Origin: Micromonospora chokoriensis
Lineage (GTDB): Bacteria; Actinomycetota; Actinomycetes; Mycobacteriales; Micromonosporaceae
Assembly (NCBI RefSeq): GCF_900091505.1
Contig: NZ_LT607409.1
Span: 6,448,001 to 6,512,000, forward strand
Direction of reading: 5' to 3'
Length of the DNA stretch: 64,000 nt
Shown: one piece after another, positions 17,218 through 25,963 of the stretch
Layout: the number at the start of each line of letters is the position of its first letter
Numbering within the stretch: position 1 is the first letter of the stretch
Position numbers and translations under genes: made by a program
The notes under the pieces: generated by a model
Databases searched by the model: none
Told to the model about the DNA's origin: nothing
The model's input: the letters and a program-made list of their open reading frames with translations, nothing else

Positions 17218-19068
17218 TCAGCCGACCTGCTCCCGGACGTCCCACACCCAACCGCCGTCCACCGGGCGGCCCGGACCGAGCAGGTCGTCGACGGTGCGAC
17301 GGACCGGGTCGCCGTTGCTCAGCGGGCCGAGCACCACCACGGCGGCCCGCCAGTGCCGCAGGTCCTCGACCGCGCTACGACGGTCGGCGTCGGTGAGCAC
17401 CGGCACCGCACCGGTCTCCGCCACCCGCCGCAGCAGCACGGACGTGGGACGGTCCGGCGCGCCCCAGCGGGCGGCCGGGTCGTCCGGGCCGCTCGGACCG
17501 ATGAAGTAGCCACCCGGCGCGGTGAACGCCAGGCCGGTGCGGGCCGACCAGAGCATCACCGGGCTCCGCGCCGCGCCGGTGACCGGCGGTACGGCGACCA
17601 CCGTCCGGCCCGGCGGCACCAGGGGCCGCCACCCGCCGTCCGCGACGAACCCCGGCACCGGCATGACCGGCACCACCCGGATCGGCGTCGGCACCAGCGG
17701 CAGCAACGCGGCGGCCACCGCTCCGGCCCACAGCAACCGCACCGGCACCCCGGCGACGGCCGACAGCTTGCGTGCCGCCCACACCCGGTCCACGGAGAGC
17801 GCCACCAGCACCCCCAGCACCGGTACGCAGACCAGCGCGAACCGGGCCGGCACCGCGAGGTCGAGCAGGGGCAGCCCGGCGACCAGCCGGTACGGCCCGG
17901 GGATACCGGTCGCGGTGCCGTCGACCCGCAGCTCGGTGCCGAGGGAGAGCAGCGCGAACACCAGCCCACAGCCGGCCAGCGCGCGGACCGACGGTCGCCG
18001 CCACAGCCAGATCACGATCACCACGGCCAGCACCAGCAACCCCGGGCCGAAGAACGAGTTCTCCTCGGTCGGGTTCGGCGAGAGCAACCCCGGGAGCCAG
18101 TCGTCACCGAGGACGGTCTGCCGTGCCGACGCGGTGAACGACGCGGCGTCCAACTGGAACGCGTGCGCGGCGAACGCCATCCCGGCGTAGCGCTGCGGGC
18201 CGAAGAACTGAAACCACAGGGGGTACGCCAGCAGCACGCCCGCCACCCCGGCAGCCACCGCCAGCCGGCCGAACAGGGCCGGCGCGAGCCGCCGGGCGGC
18301 CACCCGGTCGGCGAGCGCGTAGCCGAGCGCGAACACGCCCGCCGCGAGCGCCAAAAAGACCAGCACCTCCTCGCCGATGAAGACCTGCCAGACGAGCAGC
18401 AACCCGAGGACGACGCCGGGTCGCCACACTCCGGCGAGTCGGTGCGTCGTCTCCGGGACGGGCCGGTGTGCCGCCTCCGAGGCGAGTCGGTGCGTCGTCT
18501 CCGGGGCGGGCCGGAACACCAGGGCGAGGATCGCGGGCACCAGGAACTGCGCGGCGATGTGCAGGTGCGCGCCCGCCTGGGCGATCATGCCCGGGGCGAA
18601 ACCGCAGATCAGGCCCCCGACCGCGGCTGCGGACCGGGTGGTGACCAGGCGGCGGCGCAGCAACGCGTACCAGGCCGCGGCCGTGCCGGCGAGGCAGCAC
18701 ACGACCGCCACGCAGAACGCGACCTGCGAGCCGAGGAGCAGGGTCACCGGGGTCAACGGAACGCCCAGGCCGAGCACCGAGGTGTTCGCCATCAGGTTCA
18801 CCCCGTCGGGGGCGTTCAACACGGCGCTGAAGAGCGGGTTCTCCCCCTCGACGACGGCGTGCGCCGCGTGGGCCAGCATCCACTCGAAGAGGATCTGGTC
18901 GCCCGCCTGGTGGAACAGCCGCCACGGGTGCCCCCACTGGGCGCTGGTCAGCACGACCGCGAGGGCCAGGTAACCGGCCACCACCAGCAGGTCCCGGAGC
19001 CGGCCCGCGCGGGATGGGCGGGCCGTCGCCGGGGGCGACGTGGTCGGGGACGTCGTCCCGATGGTCAT
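17218..19068 (-). CDS. Large polytopic membrane protein, GT-C glycosyltransferase-like (paralogue 2)
   Basis: The 616-residue paralogue of the genes on either side has first-loop AGDQILFEWMLAHAAHAV, the signature NAPDGVNLMANTSVLGL and the C-terminal block ending GWVWDVREQVG. Hydrophobic helices span about residues 25-500. The ATG at 19068 shares one base with the stop of the upstream paralogue (TGATG), so the two are translationally coupled. A cytoplasmic-type loop at about residues 190-215 contains a short duplicated segment (PETTHRLA twice) produced by a 48-nt tandem duplication at 18433-18514. The stop is directly back-to-back with that of the convergent paralogue 1 (17217/17218). Confidence 0.8.
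   Translation of the reverse strand: MTIGTTSPTTSPPATARPSRAGRLRDLLVVAGYLALAVVLTSAQWGHPWRLFHQAGDQILFEWMLAHAAHAVVEGENPLFSAVLNAPDGVNLMANTSVLGLGVPLTPVTLLLGSQVAFCVAVVCCLAGTAAAWYALLRRRLVTTRSAAAVGGLICGFAPGMIAQAGAHLHIAAQFLVPAILALVFRPAPETTHRLASEAAHRPVPETTHRLAGVWRPGVVLGLLLVWQVFIGEEVLVFLALAAGVFALGYALADRVAARRLAPALFGRLAVAAGVAGVLLAYPLWFQFFGPQRYAGMAFAAHAFQLDAASFTASARQTVLGDDWLPGLLSPNPTEENSFFGPGLLVLAVVIVIWLWRRPSVRALAGCGLVFALLSLGTELRVDGTATGIPGPYRLVAGLPLLDLAVPARFALVCVPVLGVLVALSVDRVWAARKLSAVAGVPVRLLWAGAVAAALLPLVPTPIRVVPVMPVPGFVADGGWRPLVPPGRTVVAVPPVTGAARSPVMLWSARTGLAFTAPGGYFIGPSGPDDPAARWGAPDRPTSVLLRRVAETGAVPVLTDADRRSAVEDLRHWRAAVVVLGPLSNGDPVRRTVDDLLGPGRPVDGGWVWDVREQVG
18433..18514. repeat. Intragenic 48-nt tandem duplication
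   Basis: The 34-nt segment at 18433-18466 recurs at 18481-18514 with a single difference. The offset is 48 nt (16 codons), so the frame is kept. It encodes the repeated PETTHRLA in a hydrophilic loop of paralogue 2 and is not in the other two paralogues, so it is a recent local event. Confidence 0.8.
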
Positions 19069-21236
19069 CAGACCGAACGGTCGGTCAGCGCCCGGACGTC
19101 CCACACCCAGACGTCCAACTCCTGGCGGCCGGGGCCGACCAGGTCCTCGACGGCACGTCGCAGCGGCTCGGAGTTCTGCTGACGGACCGGGAGCACCAGG
19201 ATCGCGGCCCGCCAGTGGCGCAGTTCGTCGCTGAAGCGGCGGCGCTGCCGGTCGTCGAGCTTCGGCGTACGCCCGGTGGTCGCCACCTCCTCCAGCATCT
19301 GACCCACACCGCTGGGTCGGCCGCCGAACCGGCCCGCGTCACCGGTGTTGCCGTTGCGGGGGGCGAGGAAGTAACCGCCGGGGATCTTGAAGTCGAGGTT
19401 CGTGGCCGCCGCCCAGCGCATGCCGTGCGTGTTGCCCATGCTGGGCACCGGGATCGGCACCAGCGTCTGGTCCGGCCCCACGTACGCCCGCCAGCGGTCG
19501 GCCGTGATGAAGTCCGGCACCGGCGGCCGGGAGACCATCCGCAGCGGCATCGGGGCGATCGGCAGCAGCGCGAACGCCAGGCCCGCGGCGGTGAGCGTCC
19601 GTACGGTGCGCCGGTCGGCCGGGCGCAGCGCCCAGGCCCGCTCGACGGCGAGCGCGAGCAGAAGCCCGATCACCACGCTGGTGATCAGACCGAACCGGGT
19701 GGGCACCACCGCGTCCAGCAGGGGCAGGTGGACCAGCCACTGCCACGGCCCGGTGAACAACTCCCGGTCCCACCAGGACACCCGCTCGCCGAGGGAGAGC
19801 ACGGCGAAGAACACGCCGGTCGCCGCGAGCGCCCGCACGATCAACTCCCGGCGCAGCCAGATCACGATGCCGATCGCGATCAGCGACAGACTCCAGCCGA
19901 AGAACGCGTTCTCCTCGGAGTAGTTCGGCGCCAGGTTGATGTTGGCCCGCTGGTTGCCGCCGAGGGTGGGCGAGCCCTGGGCGAAGAAGGCCGCGATGTC
20001 GTTGCCGTAGTCCCGCACCGCGTCACTGAGCCCGTGGTACGCCATCGGCCCGGCGAACTGCACGTACAGGGGGTACGCCAGCAGCGCACCGGCCAGCAGC
20101 GCGCAGGTCAGCACGCCGGCGCCGAGCGGTCGCCACGCCGCCCACCAGCGGGCCGGCTCCTGAGCGAGCACCGCCAGCAGGAACACCCCGCAGGCCAGGG
20201 CCGTGAAGAGCAGGATCTCCTCGTTGATGAACGCCTGGGCGGTGACCAGCAGGGCGAGCAACGCCCCGTCCCGGATCGGCCGACGGGACCGGGTGAGGAC
20301 CAGGACGCGCCAGATGATGAACGGCAGCAGGAACTGGCTGATGATGTTCGGGTGCCAACTCGCGTGCGACAGCATCGCGGGCGAGAAACCGCAGAACCAG
20401 CCGCCCACCGCTGCCGCGAGCGGGGTACGCACCAGATGGCGGGAGAGCATGAGGTACCAGGCCATCGCGGTGCCGGCGAGGCCGAGCGTCACCAGCACCA
20501 CAAAGGAGACCGCCGGCCCGAAGAGCAGCGTCACCGGGACCATCGGAATGCCCAACGCCAGCACGGCCGTGTTGGCCATCAGGTTGACGCCGTCCGGGTA
20601 GTTGAACTGCTCGGTGTAGAACGGGTACTCCCCGTGCAGCACCACGCGTACCGAGTGGGCGAGGAAGAACTGCACCTGGGCCGGGTCACCGGTGTAGAGG
20701 GAGGCCACCCGGCCGGACGGGTCCAGCCAGATCCGGCTGGTGACCCAGAGCGCGGCGAGCAGGAACAACCCGCCCACCGCAAGGTGTTGCCTGCGCCGGG
20801 GCAGACGATGCCACCACCGCTTGGTCGGTGCCGCCTCCACGTCGTCGGCAGCCGTCTCCGGCTCGACCGGCGCCGCGTCCTGGGCCGCCACGTCCGGCTC
20901 GACGGACTCGACCGGCAGGGCCGGCGCCGCGTCCTGGGCCGGCACGACCGGCGCGTCGGGCTCGACCGGTTCAACGGGTTCCACCGGCAGGACCGGCTCG
21001 ACCGGCGCGTCCGGCTCAACTGGCGTCTTGGTGGGGGCCGGTGCGGTGGCCCCGGCCGGGGCGGCGGGTGCGCCGTCGGTGGTGCCCGGGGAGTCGGTCG
21101 GTGCGGTCGACCTTCCGGTCAGGGCGGCGGGGCCGGCGAGGATGCCGACCGGTGTGCGGTAGCTCACCAGTTCGTCGGGGCCGGCTGCGGCCTCCGGGTG
21201 CGGCGCGGGCAGGGCGCGGGACTCGGCAGGCGTCAC
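19068..21236 (-). CDS. Large polytopic membrane protein, GT-C-like, with long Pro/Glu-rich N-terminus (paralogue 3)
   Basis: The 722-residue protein has a cytoplasmic low-complexity N-terminal tail of about 140 residues rich in Pro, Ala, Val and Glu (repeats of VEP such as PVEPVLPVEPVEPVEP). About 11 membrane helices follow, then the shared C-terminal domain ending DVWVWDVRALTDRSV. Family motifs are TGDPAQVQFFLAHS in the first loop and NYPDGVNLMANTAVLAL. The GTG at 21236 has TAGACT 9 nt upstream, so the transcript would have almost no leader. It is first in a two-gene operon with paralogue 2 (one-base overlap). The tail is absent from the two neighbours. Function is inferred only from topology. 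Confidence 0.8.
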   Translation of the reverse strand: MTPAESRALPAPHPEAAAGPDELVSYRTPVGILAGPAALTGRSTAPTDSPGTTDGAPAAPAGATAPAPTKTPVEPDAPVEPVLPVEPVEPVEPDAPVVPAQDAAPALPVESVEPDVAAQDAAPVEPETAADDVEAAPTKRWWHRLPRRRQHLAVGGLFLLAALWVTSRIWLDPSGRVASLYTGDPAQVQFFLAHSVRVVLHGEYPFYTEQFNYPDGVNLMANTAVLALGIPMVPVTLLFGPAVSFVVLVTLGLAGTAMAWYLMLSRHLVRTPLAAAVGGWFCGFSPAMLSHASWHPNIISQFLLPFIIWRVLVLTRSRRPIRDGALLALLVTAQAFINEEILLFTALACGVFLLAVLAQEPARWWAAWRPLGAGVLTCALLAGALLAYPLYVQFAGPMAYHGLSDAVRDYGNDIAAFFAQGSPTLGGNQRANINLAPNYSEENAFFGWSLSLIAIGIVIWLRRELIVRALAATGVFFAVLSLGERVSWWDRELFTGPWQWLVHLPLLDAVVPTRFGLITSVVIGLLLALAVERAWALRPADRRTVRTLTAAGLAFALLPIAPMPLRMVSRPPVPDFITADRWRAYVGPDQTLVPIPVPSMGNTHGMRWAAATNLDFKIPGGYFLAPRNGNTGDAGRFGGRPSGVGQMLEEVATTGRTPKLDDRQRRRFSDELRHWRAAILVLPVRQQNSEPLRRAVEDLVGPGRQELDVWVWDVRALTDRSV

Positions 21237-21391
21237 AGTCGGCGGAGTCTACCGGAGCAACGAAAACGCACTAAAGCCCCGGTGTGGTCCAATGTGGCGA
21301 GTCCAGCGGCGGGCAACTGGGGCCCCGCGTCGGACATCTCGTACTATGGCGCTTTCCGACAGCGACGGTGAGGCGATCGGGGGCGGGCCAG

Positions 21392-22588
21392 GTGACTCCA
21401 GGCCGTCGGTACGGCAGGGCGCTCCCCGTCCTGCTCAGCGCACTGCTGGCCAGCACTGCGTGCGGCCCGGTGGCCGAGAGGAAGTCGCAGGGCCTACGGG
21501 TCGGGTACGACAGCCTGGACGGGTCGTTGGCCGTGTGGCCGCCCCGGGGTGACCTGGCGACTGACGCCACGGCGACGGCAGCTGTCACCCGGGCCGTCCG
21601 GGACTGGCGCTCACCGGACGACGACCGGGCGCACCTGCCGTCGTCCGGCATCCTCTTCTCCGGTCGGGTCGACGGCGCCCCGGTGGCTCTCGTCGCCGCC
21701 GACGTGCCCGGCGAGAGCGCCTCCTGGCTGCTGCAACTCACCCGCGACGGCGACCGGTACGCGGTGACCCGCGCCGCCGAGTACACCGACCCGGGTTACC
21801 TCGTCTACTCCGACGTGCTGCCGGTGCAGACCGCCGCCGGCCGGCGCTACCTGGTCTCCGCCCGGGTGCAGACGCTGGTCGGGCCACAGGACCGGACGTT
21901 GACCGTCGCGGACGGCCTCAGCGCGCCGGTGGACGTGCCGTCCTGCACGGCGGTCGGGGTGACAGCGACCCTGCGCACCACCGAGTCGCTGCCCCGGGGG
22001 CGGGCCGCGGACCGGCTGCTCGACCTGGGCACCGGCACCGTCGATCCGCGCTACCCGCTGGTCCGCGACGAGTCGGGCACGGGCCGGCGGGCACTCACCG
22101 GCCTGGACACCTGCGTGCTCGCCGGCGACCGGGGCCCGTTCGGCAGCATCCCCCGCCGGATCGGCGACCGGGACGCGCCGCGTTCGGTGCCGACGTCCTG
22201 GCCGATGGCGAAGCTCACCGTCCGCTCGCTCGGCGAGGTCGCCCTCGGAGGCGGCGGGGCGGCCGAGTTGCAGCAGCTCAGCTGGGACACCGACGCCGGC
22301 GCGATGACCGCGGTGGTCTACCGGCCCGCCGACGGGAGCGCGCCCGTCGTCTCGCCCGCCGACCGGGCCACCCCGTTGCAGGCGTACCAACTGCCGGTGC
22401 CCGGTCAACCGCTGGTGGTGCTCAGTTGGCGGCCCACCCGGGACAGCTCCCTGTCCGTGCCACCGGGCACTCCCCTGCTGGTCGAACGACCCGGCCTGGC
22501 GGTCGTCCCCAGCCCGTCCCGTTCCCAGACCTACAGCCTCGCCAACACCGACAAAACCCACTACCGCTCGGTGAAACCGACCAACTGA
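21392..22588 (+). CDS. Putative lipoprotein of unknown function
   Basis: The 398-residue protein is probably exported. A basic N-terminus (TPGRRYGR) precedes a hydrophobic stretch ALPVLLSALLASTACG, in which Cys after STA could be lipidated, although the lipobox is not ideal (Ser at -3). The mature part is beta-rich without recognised motifs and has Cys residues near DVPSCTAV and LDTCVLAG that may pair. The start is chosen as the GTG at 21392 because it places the signal sequence at the N-terminus. TACTAT at 21342-21347 is a possible -10 box. It is divergent from paralogue 3 of the GT-C-like proteins, suggesting a shared envelope process. Confidence 0.7.
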   Translation: MTPGRRYGRALPVLLSALLASTACGPVAERKSQGLRVGYDSLDGSLAVWPPRGDLATDATATAAVTRAVRDWRSPDDDRAHLPSSGILFSGRVDGAPVALVAADVPGESASWLLQLTRDGDRYAVTRAAEYTDPGYLVYSDVLPVQTAAGRRYLVSARVQTLVGPQDRTLTVADGLSAPVDVPSCTAVGVTATLRTTESLPRGRAADRLLDLGTGTVDPRYPLVRDESGTGRRALTGLDTCVLAGDRGPFGSIPRRIGDRDAPRSVPTSWPMAKLTVRSLGEVALGGGGAAELQQLSWDTDAGAMTAVVYRPADGSAPVVSPADRATPLQAYQLPVPGQPLVVLSWRPTRDSSLSVPPGTPLLVERPGLAVVPSPSRSQTYSLANTDKTHYRSVKPTN

Positions 22589-22638
22589 CCCACCCCACCG
22601 AGCCCACTCAAACCGAGCCCGGCCCACCCAGCCCGGTT

Positions 22639-22707
22639 GATCATGGAGTTGTGGTGCCCCCCAAAAGGGACAAAACACCACTCACCACCCACCACAACTC
22701 CATGATC
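22639..22707. repeat. Dispersed hairpin element, GATCATGGAGTTGTGGTG type
   Basis: Perfect 18-bp arms (22639-22656 and 22690-22707) surround a 33-nt loop. The arm is essentially the same as in the element at 2071-2145, 20 kb away, but the loops are unrelated. It lies between two convergent genes. Confidence 0.85.
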
Positions 22708-22760
22708 GACGGCGCGGGGGCGGGCGTCCCCGGGTGGGACGCCCGCCGTTCGTTGACGGG

Positions 22761-24707
22761 TCAGTTCTGCGCGGCCGCGTCGCTCGGCGTGAGGCGGTCC
22801 GGTGTGGCGTCCAGGCCGGAGATCCAACCGGTGACGTCACGGGCCACGTCCTGCGCGGTCAGGCCCAGGTCGGCGAGGATCTGCGCCCGCGTGCCGTGCG
22901 GGTGCCAGTCGGCCGGTACGCCCAGGTCCTTGAGCGGCACCCGGACGTCGGCGTCGCGCATCGCCTGGGCGAGCGCGTCGCCCACCCCGCCGACCCGCAC
23001 GCCGTCCTCCACGCTGACCACGAGCCGGTGCCGGGCGGCCAGGTCGACCAGCTCCGCCGGGACCGGACGCACCCAGCGCGGGTCGACGACGGTGACTCCG
23101 TAGCCCTGCTCGGCGACCCGGGCGGCCACCTCCATGCCCAGTTGGCCGAACGAGCCGACGGCGACCAGCAGCACGTCCGTACGCGCCGACTCGGCCAGCA
23201 CGTCGACGGTGCCGACCCGGCGCAGCGCCGGAAGGTCCGCGGCGACCGAACCGGTCGGGAAGCGCAGCACGGTGGGGCCGTTGTCGACGGCCATCGCCTC
23301 GCGCAGCTCCTCCCGCAGCGTGGCGGCGTCACGGGGGGCGGCGATCCGCAGACCGGGCACCACCCCGAAGACCGACATGTCCCAGATGCCGTAGTGGCTG
23401 GGACCGTCCGGGCCGGTGATGCCGGCCCGGTCCAGCACGAAGGTCACCGGCAGCTTGTGCATCGCCACGTCCAGCAGGACCTGGTCGAAGGCGCGGTTGA
23501 GGAAGGTGGCGTAGACCGCGACCACCGGGTGCAGGCCACCGAGCGCCAGCCCGGCCGCCGAGGTGGCGGCGTGCTGCTCGGCGATGCCCACGTCGTACAC
23601 CCGCTCGGGGTACTTGCGGGCCAGCTTCGCGATGCCGGTCGGCTCGGCCATGGCGGCGGTGATGCCCACCACGTCCGGGCGCTCGTCGGCGATGGCCAGC
23701 AGCTCGTCGGCGAAGACGTGCGTCCACTTCACCGACGGCGCGGCCAGCAGGGCGCCGGTCTCGACGTCGAAGGCGCTGCTCGGGCCGTGCAGGCAGTCCG
23801 CGTCGTCCTCCTCGGCCGGACGGTAGCCGTAGCCCTTGCGGGTGACCGCGTGCACGATCACCGGGCCGCCGAAGTTCTTCGCCGCGCGCAGTGCCGCCTC
23901 GACCGCCGCCACGTCGTGCCCGTCCACGGGGCCGACGTACTTGATGCCGAGGTCCTCGAACATGGCCTGCGGGGCGACGGCGTCCTTGATGCCCTTCTTG
24001 ACCGCGTGCAGCACCTCGTACATCGGCTTGCCGACCAGCGGGGTGGAGCCGAGCGCGTCCTTGACCGTGTCGAGCACCTTCTCGTAGCCCGGGTTCAGCC
24101 GCAGCGAGGAGAGGTGGTCGGCCAGCCCGCCGATGGTGGGCGAGTAGGAACGGCCGTTGTCGTTGACGACGATCACCAGCGAGTTGCCGGCGGTGGCGAT
24201 GTTGTTCAGCGCCTCCCAGCACATGCCGCCGGTGAGCGCGCCGTCGCCGACCACGGCCACGACGCTGCGCTGCTCACCGCGCAGGGCGTACGCCTTGGCC
24301 AGGCCGTCGGCGTAGGAGAGCGCGGTGGAGGCGTGCGAGTTCTCGATCAGGTCGTGCTCGCTCTCGGCCTGGCTGGGGTAGCCGGAGAGGCCCCCGCGCT
24401 GGCGGAGCTTGTCGAAGCCGGCCTGCCGCCCGGTGAGGATCTTGTGCACGTACGCCTGGTGGCCGGTGTCGAACAGGAGCCGGTCCCGGGGCGAGTCGAA
24501 GACGCGGTGCATGGCCAGCGTCAGCTCGACCACACCGAGGTTGGGCCCGACGTGCCCGCCGGTGCGGGAGACCTTGGCGATCAGGAAGTCCCGGATCTCG
24601 GCGGCGAGGACGTCCAGCTCCTCGCCGGACATCCGCTTGACGTCCTGCGGACCGCGTACCGTCCCCAGCAGCCGGCCGTGGTTGGCCGTGTCCTCTTCAA
24701 CACTCAT
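22761..24707 (-). CDS. dxs: 1-deoxy-D-xylulose-5-phosphate synthase
   Basis: The 648-residue thiamine-diphosphate enzyme condenses pyruvate and glyceraldehyde 3-phosphate in the first step of the MEP isoprenoid pathway. It shows TGGHVGPNLGVVELTLAMH, FDTGHQAYVHKILTGR, the diphosphate-binding GDGALTGGMCWEALNN and, in the pyrimidine domain, the region VYDVGIAEQHAATSAAGLAL with the catalytic Glu. The C-terminal transketolase domain is complete. Length is typical. TAGACT lies 8 nt before the ATG and no ribosome-binding site is present. It is last in a same-strand run APC permease, RNA methyltransferase, anmK, dxs, with 82 nt before it. Confidence 0.97.
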   Translation of the reverse strand: MSVEEDTANHGRLLGTVRGPQDVKRMSGEELDVLAAEIRDFLIAKVSRTGGHVGPNLGVVELTLAMHRVFDSPRDRLLFDTGHQAYVHKILTGRQAGFDKLRQRGGLSGYPSQAESEHDLIENSHASTALSYADGLAKAYALRGEQRSVVAVVGDGALTGGMCWEALNNIATAGNSLVIVVNDNGRSYSPTIGGLADHLSSLRLNPGYEKVLDTVKDALGSTPLVGKPMYEVLHAVKKGIKDAVAPQAMFEDLGIKYVGPVDGHDVAAVEAALRAAKNFGGPVIVHAVTRKGYGYRPAEEDDADCLHGPSSAFDVETGALLAAPSVKWTHVFADELLAIADERPDVVGITAAMAEPTGIAKLARKYPERVYDVGIAEQHAATSAAGLALGGLHPVVAVYATFLNRAFDQVLLDVAMHKLPVTFVLDRAGITGPDGPSHYGIWDMSVFGVVPGLRIAAPRDAATLREELREAMAVDNGPTVLRFPTGSVAADLPALRRVGTVDVLAESARTDVLLVAVGSFGQLGMEVAARVAEQGYGVTVVDPRWVRPVPAELVDLAARHRLVVSVEDGVRVGGVGDALAQAMRDADVRVPLKDLGVPADWHPHGTRAQILADLGLTAQDVARDVTGWISGLDATPDRLTPSDAAAQN

Positions 24708-24789
24708 GACCGGAGAGTCTATCGGCCCTGTGGTACTCCGCAGCCCGGGCCGAGCCCGTCACACCCACGCCCGCGCGTTGAGTGCCTGA

Positions 24790-25950
24790 TCAGCGCCGGA
24801 TCCGCAGCCGCCGGGGCGGATCGGCCGGGCTGCCCGGGTACGCCGGTCCGGCGGGTGTCCACGACCCGAGCACCGCGCCCCGGGTGGCACCGGTCACCGA
24901 CGGGATCGATCCGGGCAGCCCGTGCCAGGACAGCCAACCCAGCAACGCGAAGGCGTACGCCTCCTTGGCCTGCGCGGGGACGCCCAACTCGTCGGTGCCG
25001 CGCAGCCGCCACCGGCCCTCGCCCAGGGCGGCGAGCCGCCGCAACAGGGTGGGGTTGCGCACACCACCGCCGGCGGCGATCACCTCGGCCACCCCGTGCC
25101 GGTCACACTCGGCGGCCACCACCCGTGCGGTCAGCTCGGTCAGCGTGGCCAGCAGGTCGTCGACCGGCACCGGCGTACCGAGCGCGGCCAGGTGCCGGTC
25201 CAGGTAACCGGCGTGGAACAGCTCCTTGCCGGTGGACTTGGGCGGGGCCACCGCGTAGTACGGCTCGGCCAGCAGCGCGGCGAGCAGCCCTTGGTGCACC
25301 CGACCGGCCGCCGCCCGCGCGCCGTCGACGTCGCACGGCTGGCCGAGGAAGCGCCGGGCGGCGGCGTCCAGCAGGGCGTTGGCGGGGCCCACGTCGTACC
25401 CGAGGACCGGCGCGCCCGGGGCGACCACCGTGAGGTTGGCGATGCCGCCGAGGTTCAGCGCCGCGCGCGGCCCGGCGGCGGCGTCGAGCAGCAACGCGTC
25501 GAAGGCCGGCACCAGCGGCGCGCCCTGCCCGCCGACGGCGATGTCCGCCGAGCGCAGGTCACTGAGCACGGGTACGCCGACCCGCGCGGCCACCCGGGCC
25601 ACCGCGCCCAGTTGCAGGGTGCCCCGGGCCACCCCGTCGGCGACCCAGTGGAACACCGTCTGACCGGGCGAGACCACCACGTCGGCCCGCCCACCGGCCA
25701 GGTCCAGGCCGACCGCCGCCGCGTCGGCGAACACCTTGCCGAGACGGTTGTCGAGCCGGCAGACGGCCTCGACGGTGGTGGCCGACGGGGGCAGCAGCGC
25801 CGCGATCTCGGCGCGCAGCTCCTCGTCGTAGTCCAGGCCACGGTGCCCCAACGGCCGCAGCCAGAGGGTGTCCCCCTCGACCTCGAACTCCGCCGCGACG
25901 ACGTCCACCCCGTCGTACGACGTCCCGGACATCAACCCGACGATCTTCAT
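24790..25950 (-). CDS. anmK: Anhydro-N-acetylmuramic acid kinase
   Basis: The 386-residue member of the AnmK family phosphorylates and opens 1,6-anhydro-MurNAc to MurNAc 6-phosphate during cell-wall recycling. The N-terminal signature MKIVGLMSGTSYDGVD is present, as are NLGGIANLTVV and AAGGGVRNPTLLRRL in the ASKHA-fold nucleotide site. Length is normal. TAACCT (25957-25962) is 6 nt before the ATG, so it may have its own leaderless promoter even though it lies 13 nt after the methyltransferase gene. Confidence 0.94.
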   Translation of the reverse strand: MKIVGLMSGTSYDGVDVVAAEFEVEGDTLWLRPLGHRGLDYDEELRAEIAALLPPSATTVEAVCRLDNRLGKVFADAAAVGLDLAGGRADVVVSPGQTVFHWVADGVARGTLQLGAVARVAARVGVPVLSDLRSADIAVGGQGAPLVPAFDALLLDAAAGPRAALNLGGIANLTVVAPGAPVLGYDVGPANALLDAAARRFLGQPCDVDGARAAAGRVHQGLLAALLAEPYYAVAPPKSTGKELFHAGYLDRHLAALGTPVPVDDLLATLTELTARVVAAECDRHGVAEVIAAGGGVRNPTLLRRLAALGEGRWRLRGTDELGVPAQAKEAYAFALLGWLSWHGLPGSIPSVTGATRGAVLGSWTPAGPAYPGSPADPPRRLRIRR

Positions 25951-25963
25951 TGGGCCAGGTTAG

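Noticed and set aside
20740..21162. Collagen-like GST repeats on the plus strand
   Set aside because: This is the reverse reading of the PVEP-rich tail of the GT-C-like gene at 19068-21236, not an independent gene.
22734..25433. Plus-strand open frame of 899 codons over dxs and anmK
   Set aside because: It covers two recognised genes on the other strand; composition is typical of antisense frames in high-GC DNA.
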